A DNA stretch of 64,000 nt from Hirudinaria manillensis (lineage: Eukaryota; Annelida; Clitellata; Hirudinida; Hirudinidae), in the NCBI GenBank assembly GCA_034509925.1, contig CM067531.1, positions 5,612,001 to 5,676,000 on the forward strand. The letters run 5' to 3'. Below, piece by piece: positions 1-11,772 of this stretch; position 1 is the first letter of the stretch; the number at the start of each line of letters is the position of its first letter. Made by a program: the position numbers and the translations under genes. The notes below the pieces were generated by a model. That model had not been told where the DNA came from and searched no databases. It was given only the letters and a program-made list of their open reading frames with translations.

Positions 1-154
1 TCTTTTAAGAGCGCTAAAAAATCTGAAAATAAAGTTATTAATTTGAAACTGAAAGAAAACAGTTATAAATTTCAATTATAATTTGATACTTAAATCTGTC
101 TGAAGACTTCAATATTATTAGGGGAGAGCGTTGCTATAAGCACCACTTTTCAAA

Positions 155-430
155 TTTCATCTTCGCACGTTTTTAATCGCTGAGTATACTAAAATCATTG
201 TGGACCATGTTTAAACTATATATCTTGGCTTCAAATTCGCTTTTGATAAAAATTCTCTAACTCGAAAAGCACAATAGCTTGCTGAAAATGAGTCCTGCAA
301 GCGTTGCAACCACCCCATCTCCTTGTAAAACGCACCACCCCTTCGGGTAGCTTACAAAAATACCGAAACTGCGTGTTCAACGTTCAACTATTTGCCTGTA
401 AATTTGTATGTAATAAATATGAAGCTAACT
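155..430. repeat. Diverged dispersed repeat, copy 1
   Basis: By eye this stretch aligns with 34,030-34,285. Shared landmarks in the same order are GCACGTTTT, AAAATCATTGTGG followed by CCATGTTT, a TATCTTG block, AAATTCTCT, TGCAAGC and finally TTTGTATGTA followed by TAAAT. Copy 2 has a hAT-like terminus just upstream, so both may be remnants of one non-autonomous DNA transposon family. The identity is low and no terminal repeat is visible here. Confidence 0.5.
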
Positions 431-552
431 ATGTAATTGTTAATTTTTTTTTAAATATATTCGAACTAGTTCACCTTTAACAAGAAAGCATCTAATTTAA
501 GATTACCGGAATTGTGTTTTAAACTCTCAAATTATAATCAGAAAATGAAAAT

Positions 553-1060
553 GTGTTGGGCATTTTCTCACCATATCACCTGATTGAACTGAATGTGAGT
601 TCACATTTTCTGGAACAAATCGAACAGTTTTTTTTCCCCAAATTTAATTTTGTTTCAAAGCGTATAACTCTCATTTCTTTATCACCAGGAAGTTTATTGT
701 CCACAAGTTGGGCTGTGAAGCAAGTTATATTTTGTCCTTGTACCTTTACCAGCACACAATCACCCTCTTTTAAAAATTCATAGCTTACAGAGTAATCAAC
801 TTAAGTTTCCATAGACCTTGGCCACCCAAAACCATCAAAACTGCCTGGCAAACAACTTGCAGAATAATTTCTGCTGCACTAAGATGCTTTTCATCATTTT
901 AACATTGTGAGATTTTTCATTGGCTGATTTATATGGAAATAACACGTTGTTTCTTTTGATTTTCCATTTCATCTATTTTTGAAATTCCACACATAGCTGC
1001 TTCAAGTCTTACAGCTTTGATGACCATGCCTCTTTCAGTGACACTTCTGTAATTTACAGA
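553..1060 (-). pseudogene. Decayed ORF remnant, possibly transposon-derived
   Basis: On the minus strand 780-550 reads as an open stretch containing EGDCVLVKV and DKEMRVIRF, similar in style to the short C-terminal domains of some animal DNA-transposon proteins. Farther upstream (about 1,050-860) a second open patch contains RLEAAMCGISKIDEMENQ, but stops separate the two. The relationship is inferred from residue pattern only. It may equally be chance coding potential in a repeat. Confidence 0.2.
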
Positions 1061-1981
1061 CCAATTGAAAATATAAAATAAAAATAACATTAACAAATTC
1101 ATTTTTAAATAAAAACATTTTACGCAAATATGCGGTTGTCACCAATTTGCTCTACGCTTGTAATCGAATATAGAATTTAAAGATTTCTGACGAAAAATAC
1201 TGCAACCATCCCAGCTTAAAATGGTGCATTCATCCCCGCAACCACCCCTTGCCTTCTTGGTAGAAAATCTCCCCGATCACGATTTTGATTACATGATGAG
1301 CAAAACAACTACATGAATTTTAAAGTTAAATGTCGTATCCATTTATTACACTAACTGATAAAAAAAAACTAATTCCAACTAGTTTGCTCATTCAGAGTTT
1401 AACGACAAAAAAGAACTTTTCACCGCCGAAAACTAAAAACTCGTCTGTCGTGGATAAAGTAAAAAAAATCGAAAAAATGAGCTTAATTAGCCACAAAACT
1501 TTCCTCATAAATCGGGCATGCTGAACTAAGATTAAAATTTCGTTGCTCTCCTGCAGATCCAATGGTGCTTTTAGCCCGTGGCGCGTATAGCCCCGCTTTC
1601 CCCCGTCCCTTTGACAAAAATTAGCTCGAATAATTTTCACTTATGCTTATAACACTGAATCTACATAATTAGAAAGATTTGTGTTTCTAAGTAAATTATT
1701 AATTATATTTAAATTTAGTTAGTGATAATTCTCTGAAGCATTTGTCTTTCTGCCGAGTTAGGCCTAGAATAATTTCTATATTAACTTTCGTTAAATAATT
1801 TTAATAAAAACTAAACATTTTAAATTATTTAAAATTTGGTAATTCTTTAATCAAAATTTCAGACAGGTTATCCCTGATTTGGTAATCACTTCAAATGATA
1901 TTTTGTTTGTATTTTCGTCGTCGAGGGCTGTGGTGGTTTAGTTTTGTGGTATTTCCCAAATAACGGTAGAACATTGACATT

Positions 1982-3635
1982 ATGGCGAGTATGATGGAGA
2001 TTGATTCGGATAAGACAAATGCTGCAGTATCGTCTCTGCCTGGCGGCAGTGTAAGTGTTTCTCTTCATCCTTTGGTCATTATGAATGTATCAGAGCATTG
2101 GACTAGAGCCTCAGCCCAAAGTGGGAAGGCAGAACAAGGTTATATTTTTTTAAATAGATAGCATTAGTCACCAACTAAGGATCATTCATCGTTTGCTTTT
2201 AGTTCTTGGAGCCTTAATTGGCAAACAAAAAGGAAGAAATATCGAGATTATGAATTCGTTTGAACTCCTATTTCACAAAATTGAGGATGAAATACTTCTT
2301 GATAGAGATTACTACAATATGAAAGAGGATCAATGTGAGCTTCTTCACTTGATGTCAATCTGTTTTCATCTAAAATTGATTGCAAGAAATGAAAGTTTCT
2401 CTTTGTTAAAATATTTTGAGATTTTCTTAACTTTTCAGTTAAGCAGGTTTTTAGTGATTTGGACTTCCTTGGTTGGTATAGCACAGGTGAATTTCTTGCA
2501 GATCTAGATATCAAAATACATAAGCAAGTGAGTAAACTTTCCAATTTCAAAATCTACATTGATTTGTAACAAGAAGTTAATGTTTTAGGTATGTCAGATC
2601 AATGAAAGTCCAGTATTTCTAAAAATTAATCCTTTGGCACAACATTCTGAGGTAATTTGCATCTCTTATAAAGGATTTGTGCATATTTAGTTTTTAATTA
2701 ATTTTCATTTTAGCTGCCTGTAAACATATACGAATCAGTAATTGATGTGGTGGACAATGAGGTCTTACAATTTAACTTTTTTTTCAAACATTTCATTCCA
2801 TCTACATATTTGAATTTATTAAAAGGCAAAAATGAGATTTGTTGAGTTGCCTTATGTCTTGGCCACTGAAGAAGCTGAGAGAATTGGTGTGGATCACGTG
2901 GCAAGGCTCTCTTCTAATGAGTCTGGAGAGGCAAGCACAGGTATCATTAAATATTTTTAAATAAGGCTTTTGCCATCAGATGGATTACTATATTTTAGAG
3001 TATTTTTCAAAAGAATTTTTGATGACTAGTTTTTTACAACTTATATCTAGCTGCCCAACATCTTATGGCTCAATATAATGCTGTGAAAATGCTTCACAGC
3101 AGAGTCACTCTCATCCTGGAATATGTGAAAGCTATGGAAAATGGTATTGAAGTTTCCTTAAATACTGACAACTGATTCAAGGATAAAAAAAATACTGTGA
3201 AATAATGCGAATAATACCAATTTTTCCTTAATAAGGATTGGTGACCAAAAACCATGAAATTTTAAGAGAGGCTCGAAGCCTGTGTCATCGTCTACCAGTG
3301 CTCAATTCAAAGCAATTCGAGGTTGAATTGCATACGGTTAGTTCACAAAGAACTTGTCACCGACAGCATTCTTATACATAATTTTGATTTTGTACAGCAA
3401 CACAATGACGTGAGCCTCATGTCTTATTTGGGAGTGCTTACCAAGGCTTGCAACACCATTAACCAGGTTAACTATGCTTGTAATGAAAAGGCTGTGTACA
3501 GACACATGTCTTTAACAATTGACAACCTTGTTACCATCAAATAATGTTATTTGATTTATTTATCAGTACGTGAACAAATTCAATGTGCTTAACGAACGCC
3601 ACATAACAAGAAGGACCAGAAGCATCTTGTACTGA
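1982..3635 (+). CDS. CSN6: COP9 signalosome complex subunit 6 (MPN-domain, non-catalytic)
   Basis: Ten exons give 311 residues: 1982-2138, 2203-2334, 2439-2527, 2589-2651, 2714-2761, 2826-2940, 3051-3143, 3236-3336, 3398-3466, 3567-3635. All have AG acceptors and GT donors and the phases agree. An N-terminal MPN domain starts at [16 protein letters not shown] and runs through [16 protein letters not shown] and [14 protein letters not shown]-terminal helical part has [17 protein letters not shown] and ends [17 protein letters not shown]6 pairs with CSN5 in the complex that removes NEDD8 from cullin-RING ligases. As in the family, the JAMM metal-binding histidines are absent: GWYSTGE stands where an active MPN+ protein has GWYHSH. 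A poly(A) signal AATAAA lies at 3689-3694. The first ATG follows a long AT-rich leader and gives the usual family length. Confidence 0.95.
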
Positions 3636-3822
3636 ATATCATATGAATATAAAAAGTAAAATTTATCTGAAAAAATTTAATACAAGTTAATAAACATCTT
3701 AGAAGTAAATGTCTCTTTTGATATGACTATAATAGTGGCCCTGATTTTGCTGCATGGTTGAGGTGGCAGTAAAATAATGTCCAGCAAAATTAATCTCAAG
3801 TGGGAGACATCAAAGTCCTTTT

Positions 3823-6800
3823 CTAAAGCTTAGTAAACTGTAGGGAGTCCATTTTTGAGAGACCTTGGTTATACAGTTCCTCACTTGGAATTTCCCGTTT
3901 AGGGTCATGCTTAGATTCAGCTTGTTGTACCATGGAGTTCATAAATTTCTGCAATTACATAAAGAGTCAGTCTGTGGCACAAAGTGCTTTTTTTGGAAAG
4001 TCCCTGTCAGGTCTCTTATTACTTTATTTTTAATTTGGTCCAAATTACAGTGATCCAGAAGAGCACCTAGTTTTAGAATTAAGCACAATTCACTTGTGAG
4101 TACTTTACCTGTGTCAGATTATTCCCTCTGGCTTCACAAATACTTTTAATCATCCCAATTGGAATGCAAGCCAAGGATACAGATGCAATTAGCCATCCAA
4201 TCATGTCAGCCCACTTGGGGAATGCGTATGTGCCATAAGATAATGGGGAGTATTCTATCCAGTTAAAGATCATGATCATCTGGAAAGTAGTTGGCTTTGC
4301 AAGGCAAATTACCCAATTATTGACTCTAACTTTGAGCATTCATAAGATTATCTTGTTTTTTAAATTCTGTAAGTTTTTAGCATAATTAAAAATTTATGTT
4401 TATGCACCATTACAGTTATATTTTGCTTTGAAAATATAAAAAATCTCAAAGAATAAGTTATAAATTCAGTTGTGCAAAACTTCTACAAATGCAAAATTTA
4501 AATAATAAGTATGGGCTGTAAATGAACTGAAAAACTCCTTACCAAAATGAGAAGTGGAGCAAAGATATACCAACACAAGACAAAGTACAAAAGGGGTTCT
4601 TTGCCATTCATAATAGCAATATCCTTGGATAACTTGCTAGCCCCTGAATTTTGTCATTGCATTAAATTATTAAATTCAAGATAGAATGAGGGAATAAGAC
4701 AAGAGTACCATAGAACCATGTAATTGCTATAACTTCAATAAAAGCAATAAGCATGAGGGATATTCCAGATGAGTAATAATCAATTAGCTTGAAAAAATAA
4801 ATGCCACCCTAGAGAAATGGATATTTAATTTATTTAGAAATTTAATGTCTGCATGATGTAAACCTTAATAATCAAGATGTGGGCCGATACCGACAAATGT
4901 TACATTTGGAAGGCCGAACACAAAGGCTGTGACACAAACTATCAAAGTAATGAACTCCTTTTTAGTGGCAAATTTGTTTATAAAATTCTTTAGATGATCA
5001 TCCAGAGTTGTGACAACTACTTCCACTGAAGCAAACTGAGAATTTTTTGAATTATTTGAATTAGTTTAACATATAGGGAAAATTTATATGCTTTAAAGTT
5101 TCAATACTTGACTATCTATGCCAAGGCAAAGAATGTTGAAGAAGAAAAAAAATGCAAGTATATTTCCCCATGGATAAGTCATAGAACTGAAGGCTTCAGG
5201 ATAAATTTGAAATACCAACCCTGGACCTAAAAATATCCAAATCATTATCAAACCAAATCTCAAAAATAAATTAACAAAAAGCACACAATTTTAAAAGCTA
5301 AAGTTAAACAGCAGATATAATGAATCAGCACTTATGAATTTTATCATTCTATACCTTGTTCTACAACATCTTTCACATCTGCTTGCAAATTGTGGGCAAC
5401 AAAGCCTAAAATGGAAAACACGGCAAAACCTGCCAAAATGCTCGTGCTGGAGTTCAGAATGCACACAAAGAGAGAATCCCTGTTATAACAGTGATATTGT
5501 AGTGATGCTGTATTATATCTTTGATATATCATAAAACTGTTCAATAGGACTCATTTTTCCCCAAAGTTTGATTATCCCTGAGATTACATTAATAATGCAA
5601 ACCTGAGAACATTGTTCTTCCTGTTGCTGTAACTTGCAAATGTAATCATCGAGCCAAAGGCTATTCCTATTGAATTAAAATTTTGAGCAGCAGCATTTAC
5701 CCAGACCTGTAATTAATAAAATAAATGCACATTTAAAAGAGAAATTGATTATTAAGCAGTCAGCATAGTATTTTTTGTTGTTAACCTTAGGAGATTTCAG
5801 CAATTCCCAATCTGGCTTTAAATAATATTTAATTCCACTGTAAGAACCTGGCAGAGTTATTCCATAAGCTATCATGAAAAGGATGATAACATATGGAAAA
5901 GTTGCTGTGACATATACAATCTAAGCAAATATTTGTAAAATATAATACTGTTTAAAACTGTTTTAAATAAAATAAGTCAACCTTTCCTGTCAACCTAATA
6001 CCTTTGAATATACATAAGTATACAATGATCCAAGTGAACAACAACAATAAAACAAGTTCCCATTGAATATTAACTGGATTTTCAAGGCCAGAAGACTGAT
6101 GAAGAACTTTGAGTCTGACATGTTAAGTTGTTGGTGCATAAGAATTTGCTTTTGTCTATAGATACTACTTTTACATATGTCTTTCATTTTTTATGAACCA
6201 AGTTTAAAAACCTGAAAAATTGAACAGCTGATGATTCTGATTTATTTGTCATTTCAGATCTATTGTCATTGTTCCAACAAGTTTCATCCTCATTCCAAGA
6301 ATTATTGCATGAAGACCATGGAAGAGGACTTTCAAAGGAACTAAACATGAAGTACAAGGCCCATGACAAAATCACATTGTAATATGTTGCTAAAAAGAAG
6401 CTCAGAAACACAGTTGAAAGGCCAACACCTGGAAACAAAATGCTGATTAAAATTTTTATGGGGCATATGAATGATGAAGATTCAACTTGATAATAAACAT
6501 CAAGGAACCATTTTATAATAACCTTGAAACAGTGGACATAAAGACTTTATGGCTCCAACAGGACCCCTTTGTGTCAATTGACCAACTGCTAGCTCCATGT
6601 ACAACAACGGTATTCCACACACAAAAAGCATTACAAAGTAAGGAATAAGAAAGGCCCCTTTTCCCGTAAAAACATGGAATATTGTCAAATTAATTTAAAA
6701 TTAGGTCAATGTTTTTACCTCCCCCACTGCTGTAGCAAAGATACGGGAATCTCCACAAATTTCCGAGCCCTACCGCATTCCCAACACAAGCTAAAACATA

Positions 6801-6833
6801 TTCGGTTTCTCTACTCCATTGCTGGCGGGCCAT
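3823..6833 (-). CDS. SLC6-family Na+/Cl--dependent amino-acid/neurotransmitter transporter
   Basis: Thirteen coding exons on the minus strand give 573 residues: 6833-6719, 6657-6523, 6428-6212, 6114-5982, 5920-5786, 5706-5603, 5479-5355, 5226-5108, 5035-4895, 4808-4709, 4643-4543, 4279-4109, 3948-3823. The start [14 protein letters not shown] is followed by the TM1 signature [14 protein letters not shown]. Glycine rather than aspartate in TM1 points to an amino-acid or GABA/glycine-type substrate, not a monoamine. The second extracellular loop has the [16 protein letters not shown] cysteine pair with N-glycosylation sequons. Later landmarks are [19 protein letters not shown] (TM6), [10 protein letters not shown] and [19 protein letters not shown]. 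It would be a plasma-membrane protein with 12 TM segments. The N-terminus is short for the family. A noncoding 5' exon ending in CAGG|GTTAGT lies near 6,960. The gene is convergent with CSN6, 187 bp between the stops. The exact substrate cannot be assigned. Confidence 0.92.
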
Positions 6834-6838
6834 TTGTT

Positions 6839-7319
6839 CTAAATGTAAGAAACTTTCTAAATTCCTATACAATGAAATTTCAGTAAAATTAATACTAAAT
6901 AAAAGTGTAGGCCTCATTATTCCTTTGTAATTCAAAGAAGAGACGCCCTAATTGGACTAACCCTGTATTCTGTCGGCAAAGGTGCAATTCTTCACGAACG
7001 CCTAGGAACCTCTGCGATTCAGCCTATGCTCGTAAAATGCCATAAAAACTGAAAATAATATTCAAATGTTTTTCTTTACAATGACAATGTTTTAAATAAA
7101 TCATGATGGCTCAAATGGACCGCCATTTCTAGAAATAATATTGTTGCAGTGAACGCACACTCTTCTCTGAAGATCAAGAGGCACAAAATAGCGTTCAAAA
7201 ATTTGCAAGCTTATAAATTTATTAGAAGCAAGGTCACTAATTTTGGATGCGCAATTGCATCATACATTTAAAACTAGCCTTAGTTTTGACTAATTTCGGA
7301 ACTATTTCTGGCATACTTC
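6839..7319. other. SLC6 5' region
   Basis: This stretch contains the intron before the first coding SLC6 exon. It also contains a probable 5' noncoding exon on the minus strand (around 7,050-6,962) ending at a GTTAGT donor. The composite mobile element begins just beyond it. No other coding potential is seen. Confidence 0.4.
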
Positions 7320-7358
7320 CCAACAAACACATCCCGGAGGGGCCCGCGAGGGCTGAAT

Positions 7359-7795
7359 GCGGGTTGCCCGTCTTGCCCGCCATCAGCTAAACAATTTTGA
7401 TGTTATTTAGTTTGAAAATTCTCGCTAAAGCAGTCGCTGGTTCAGAGGATATTATTTAACTTGAATGTGCTCAATAAATAACATTTGGGGCTATTTAAAG
7501 TGAGTTTTCACGAATTAACGGCTAAACAAATGGGCGGAGTTACGCTTGGTGGAGTGCTGTCTTTCTAAAGCCGTACTCGGAAGAAAGGGCGGAGGGCGGG
7601 TTGCCCGACTTGACTGCATTAGTTAAACTGGCTATTGATGTTATTTAGATTGAAAATTCATACTAAATAAGTCGTTGGTGCAGACGATGTTATTTAATAT
7701 GAATGTGCTCACTAAATAACGTTTGGAGCTATAATTAAATATATTTAGAGCGAATTTACATAAAGGCGTAAAATGGGCGGAGCGTGATGAGGCGC
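7359..7795. repeat. Two tandem ~237-bp subterminal repeat units
   Basis: Copy 1 starts at 7359 and copy 2 at 7596, each opening with GCGGGTTGCCCG. They share, in order, GATGTTATTTAG, TTGAAAATTC, GATATTATTTAA / GATGTTATTTAA, GAATGTGCTCA, AAATAAC and GGGCGGAG. The copies have diverged but are collinear over the whole unit. Confidence 0.8.
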
Positions 7796-7798
7796 GGG

Positions 7799-7808
7799 TA
7801 TTTATAAG
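7799..7808 (+). promoter_or_regulatory. TATA-like box of the transposon gene
   Basis: TATTTATAAG follows the second subterminal repeat and lies about 185 bp before the ORF start. A GTGAGT donor at about 7,909 and a TTTAG acceptor just before the ATG suggest a short 5' intron. This is inference from position and sequence. Confidence 0.45.
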
Positions 7809-7983
7809 GTCTTTGTCTCTTGGTCCCTTTTGCATCTATTAGGAAGAGACTGGAACTGACTGGGGTTCGTGTCACTGTTAACACTTTGCTGATCGAACTT
7901 AAAGATAGTGAGTTCTTATTATTTAATTTGATAGTTCATTGAAAACTTTCAAGCTAAGGTTTCTTCGGCATCACCTCTTTAGG

Positions 7984-8907
7984 ATGAGTATGTCATTTTT
8001 GTCAGCACGCACCCAAAGGCGTAAATTAGCGAAACGAGTGTCTAAAATAATGGACTCATATAGGACTGTTACTTTTGTTAACGATCCTCCATGCTCAAGT
8101 ATACACAATGGCATTGGTGATACAGTAGAGTGGATTGAAGAGTCATATCAGGAGTTTGAAGAAACGTGGTCTGTGCGTTTTCAAAACTCTGACGAAGAAG
8201 AAATGATTGATTCTGAGGAAACAGTTGATGAATGTAACATAAATGAAAGAATTGCTGAATGGACCATATCTAATAATATTAGTCATAAAGCCACAAAAAG
8301 CTTATTGAAAATTCTTCGGCATGTTATTCCTAATCTGCCAAGTGATTCAAGAACTTTGCTGAGAACAGATAGAAATACTATAAGCAAAAGCTTGGCTGGA
8401 GGAGAGTATTACTATTTTGGAATACAGTTTTGGTTAGAGAAATATGTTAATTTAATTGGAAAAGATATTTCTACAAATACTTTATACATTAATGTAAACA
8501 TAGATGGATTGCCACTTTTCAAAAGTTCAAATATCAATTTATGGCCTATTCTAGCTTGCATTTCAGAAGATCAAAAATCTGATGTTTTTCCTGTTGCACT
8601 ATTTTGTGGGAGTGGAAAGCCAACCTCTATTAATGATTATTTAAGTGATTTTGTTGAGGAAATGAAGGGTTTAGAAGATAAAGGCTTTTTGTATAATGGA
8701 AGGAATTTTAACATATTTTTTAATGCAGTTGTTTGTGATGCCCCAGCAAGAGCATATGTCAATTGTTTTAAAGCCCACAATAGCTATAATTGTTGTGAAA
8801 GATGTGTTCAAACTGGTGTATGGGTTAACAAAGTTGTGTTACCAGAGTTGGATTGCATTAATAGAACAGATGAATCTTTTTGTTTGTTGTGTCATAATGT
8901 TTTATAA
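7984..8907 (+). CDS. Truncated transposase-like protein (EnSpm-type core)
   Basis: The open frame gives 307 residues from the ATG at 7984, which follows a good TTTAG acceptor; the frame is open back to 7939. An acidic stretch (SDEEEMIDSEETVDE) precedes the conserved core. That core has ISTNTLYINVNIDGLPLFKS, a WPILACISEDQ block, VFPVALFCGSGKPTSINDYL, and VVCDAPARAYVNCFKAHNSY followed by NCCERCVQTG. This D-x-PAR plus CxxC arrangement resembles transposase proteins widespread in invertebrate genomes and related to the EnSpm/CACTA type. The ORF stops soon after the zinc-knuckle-like cysteines, so the C-terminal half expected of a full transposase is missing. It is probably inactive. Identification is by motif memory, not by search. 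Confidence 0.65.
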   Translation: MSMSFLSARTQRRKLAKRVSKIMDSYRTVTFVNDPPCSSIHNGIGDTVEWIEESYQEFEETWSVRFQNSDEEEMIDSEETVDECNINERIAEWTISNNISHKATKSLLKILRHVIPNLPSDSRTLLRTDRNTISKSLAGGEYYYFGIQFWLEKYVNLIGKDISTNTLYINVNIDGLPLFKSSNINLWPILACISEDQKSDVFPVALFCGSGKPTSINDYLSDFVEEMKGLEDKGFLYNGRNFNIFFNAVVCDAPARAYVNCFKAHNSYNCCERCVQTGVWVNKVVLPELDCINRTDESFCLLCHNVL

Positions 8908-8936
8908 AATGTATCTTTACATGATTTTTTTTAGAA

Positions 8937-10060
8937 ATGCCTTTTTTAATTGTTGAATTTGAAAATACAAAAGAAGTGGATTATTTGCCAAATACCTGGT
9001 TAAATTTAGAGGAGAGTGAAATCTGCCAAATAATGAAAGATAAAACCCTAGTTGATTGTTTTTTGCCACCTACTTCCATAAGGAATGTTTCTAAAGCTAA
9101 GGGATATGAGTATGGACCCTAAAGAAGACTGGCCGAAATATCAAGCAAGGATACTTGGATTTGCCCGTAAGAATTATTGTTATCATTTTAAATTATATTT
9201 CTTTGAAAAATCAAGTTTGTAAATGCATGCTATCTCCAATTCAGAGGATGTCAATGAAGCCAGAAGAAAGTCAAAATTGGCTGAGGACACATCCAATATT
9301 GAGTCAGAAAATGATGCCATTGACAAAAAAAGAGAAAAAAGTAAGCAAAGCACGTGTAATAGGGCAACCTAAAGTTGTTTAATACACAATTTTAAACTAT
9401 TTTGTCTACAGAACAAGGAAATTAGCAGATTCAAATAGTGATGACGAATGCCTTTTGTCAAAGATAGGGTATTTGTTAAGTGAAGATTATAGACCTAATT
9501 TGTTGTCTTAAGTTATCTTAAACATACTGTATTAACTGGTTAATAAAATTGCACAGAGAACCAATTGATAACCAAAAAAGACAAGTGAATAAGCCAGTGC
9601 CACCTTCATCGGAATCATTTCAACTTCACAAGTCGCAGCGATCCCCATTAGCCTTTTAAAGGATCCTGCTATAAAATCTCAATTGGTTAGTGTAAAGGTA
9701 ACATCTTAATATTTGTTTAATAATTTTTCATTTTTTATTCAGATTTCTGCTTTATGTGTCAATGGAAGTTATGACCTAGATACAACGATGAAAAGGTTAT
9801 TGAAGCAGCTTAACTGAGGATATGGCTCGATCGTTTAACCTCACAGGGCAGTGTGGCAAAAAAGCCTTTGGACAATCTGAGATGATGAAAGTTGTATTTG
9901 GTTAGTCAGGTGGCCTTAATGTCATATATTTTAACTTTTAACCATGTGCTACTTATCTTAATCAGGTGTAGTGAAGAAGAATCCAAGCACATCAACCTCC
10001 ACCATCCGAGATTTGGAAAATGGGCTGCGCAAATAGTTTGGGAACGCCAAAGATAGAGGG
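8937..10060 (+). pseudogene. Decayed spliced gene resembling DUF4806 proteins
   Basis: The first exon begins right after a TTTTTTTTAG acceptor with MPFLIVEFENTKEVDYLPNTW, then LVDCFLPP. A frame change near 9,110 leads to DPKEDWPKYQARILGFA. A GTAAG donor at 9167 joins in frame to 9245 (CAG GAT GTC), giving GFAQDVNEARRKSKLAEDTS. Later pieces show SNSDDE (about 9,430) and FNLTGQCGKKAFGQSEMMKV (about 9,836-9,900). After a GTTAGT…CAG intron comes STIRDLENGLRK, followed by a stop at about 10,036 where the family has a W. This combination matches invertebrate proteins with a C-terminal DUF4806 domain. Frameshifts and in-frame stops mark it as decayed. Its role is unknown. Confidence 0.55.
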
Positions 10061-10132
10061 GCTAGAAGTCGAAAGAGGAAATTAAATGTCGATGAATTAA
10101 CCATTTTTTTAAATAAATATTTTATACATATA

Positions 10133-10160
10133 CAGTGCGCGTCATAAAGATAGGACAGGT
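10133..10160. repeat. Tc1 left terminal inverted repeat
   Basis: This 28-bp repeat is a perfect inverted match to 11725-11752. The TA target duplication lies immediately outside. Confidence 0.95.
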
Positions 10161-10382
10161 GCATATTTTGATGATATCATTTCAAGTAGTGGAGTTATGT
10201 AAACCATTTTTTTATATGATATAGTAAAGCACGTTACATTTACAGATTTATCAAATTTATTGTGCAAAAATAAATATTTTGTGAGAATTTAGCAAAACAC
10301 TGGAAATCCCCGAAATTGCACACATCAACGAAGAACACTGTGGAGCATAAATTTTCAAATTTATTGGATTTAAACATTTAAA

Positions 10383-11397
10383 TTATGATTTATATGAAAG
10401 TCGATAATGAGTTTTGTCTCCTTTCTTCATAATTACCTCTTTAATTATGTTTTTTAATGAATCCAGGAAAGGTTTTAGGCTGTCTTCGTCCAGCTCTTTC
10501 CAGGCCTTTTCCAAAGAGTCTTTCAGCTCTTGAACGGTGGAATATTGTTTGCCATTACAATATATTTTCCTGGCAAGCAATCCCCACACGTTTTCGATGG
10601 GGTTCAAGTCTGGGGAGCGAGATGGCCACTTGAGAACCTCCAAATTTCTTTCCTGGAAAAAAGTTTGGTTGATTTTGCCATGTGTAGAGGGGCATTGTCA
10701 TGCTGGAAAATCACCCTTTCATTTCCAAATTTGTCACATAATGTGAACAAATGATGGTCCAGAGTTTCAACATATTTGGCAGAGTTTTGATTCCCCTCTA
10801 AGAACACAAGTTCTGAAGAACCTCGAGAGGAAATGGCAGCCCAGACCATCACCAAGCCACCTCCAAAATTTCTTTTAAAAAATGACTTTTTGCATTTTCT
10901 GACATCATGCCAATGAAATTTGAATCCATCTGGACCATCCAAGTTAAATTTTTTTTCATCTGAAAAAATAACGGACTTCCAGTTGGTGTCCAAATCCAGC
11001 ATCTCCTTTGCCCAGCTCAGTCGGAACTTCTTGTGGGCCTCCGTCAGAAGCGGCTTGTGCTGACGCTTAACAAACTTTAGAAAACCACTTCCACGGAGAC
11101 ATCTCAATATTGTCGATCTACTGACATTTAGCTTTAAGCTATTTTTTAGGTCCTTTGTTGAACTGAGCCCATTGGAAGCTTCGCGAAGGATGACTGTTCT
11201 CTGACGTTCATCCAGTTTTTTGGTCTTCCAGGGGAACAAATCGTTCCATAACTTTGAGGATCACTTAAAAAACGACTAATAACATTTCTAGAGCGATTCA
11301 TCTTCCTAGAAATTTCAAAAATTGACAAATTCAAGTCTTTAAAGGCAAGAATTTGTCCTCTTTCAATATCATTAAGTTGCTTTCCTAAACCCATCAA
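10383..11397 (-). pseudogene. Tc1 transposase with two single-base frameshifts
   Basis: Three overlapping minus-strand frames cover one transposase. The N-terminal helix-turn-helix has QILAFKDLNLSIFEISRKM and the GRPK hinge. The catalytic part has SVIFSDEKKF, VIFQHDNAPLHMAKS and WPSRSPDLNPIENVWG. The spacing between the second D and the E, read across the break, is 34 residues, the DD34E pattern of Tc1. Both breaks are one missing base in a homopolymer: six A's (coding strand) at about 11,216-11,221 and six T's at about 10,657-10,662, where seven would keep the frame. With both restored the length would be 338 residues, normal for Tc1. The breaks could be real decay or homopolymer miscalls. 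Confidence 0.92.
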
Positions 11398-11724
11398 TAA
11401 TAACGTTACCTATCGATATTTTATTCTATAAACATGTTACGAACATCAAATAATATATAAGGAGTCTTATTATGTTAATGAACTTTTGTGAAACCTGTAA
11501 TAAAAAATTTTTTCCTCAACGGAAGAGAACCCACGCTCCGTTGCGGAAACTCCGAGAAACAACATCAAAAGTGTTTCTTGGTGAATTCTCATCAATATTC
11601 AAATTTTAGTCTTAACTTTTATTGAATACTAATTAATTCCTCTTTTGTGATCGCTAAAATCAGCATTTTGACCGAAGTTTACCGGTAATTTTAAAGATAG
11701 AGACAGAAAACTTGTGATTCTAGT

Positions 11725-11752
11725 ACCTGTCCTATCTTTATGACGCGCACTG
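11725..11752. repeat. Tc1 right terminal inverted repeat
   Basis: This 28-bp repeat is the reverse complement of 10133-10160 without mismatch. Confidence 0.95.
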
Positions 11753-11772
11753 TAGTTCGTCAGTTAATAGTT

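Larger units (their letters stand above)
1..1981. other. Upstream repeat-derived DNA without a supported gene
   Basis: There is no convincing host exon before the CSN6 start. The left part holds a diverged dispersed repeat (about 155-430) that recurs near 34 kb. The middle holds a decayed ORF-like stretch on the minus strand. The 1.6-1.98 kb part is AT-rich and should contain the CSN6 promoter and 5' UTR, but I see no clear TATA box. Confidence 0.5.
10133..11752 (-). mobile_element. Tc1/mariner transposon, full length, nested
   Basis: The element is 1,620 bp, bounded by TA dinucleotides at 10131-10132 and 11753-11754. Its 28-bp terminal inverted repeats are identical and begin CAGTGCGCGTCATAAAGATA. 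One transposase gene lies on the minus strand. It sits inside the 3' part of the larger composite element and is therefore the younger insertion. Confidence 0.95.

Noticed and set aside
8937..9122. Second transposon ORF as an independent intact small gene
   Set aside because: A frame change at about 9,110 and later in-frame stops show it is one exon of a decayed spliced gene.
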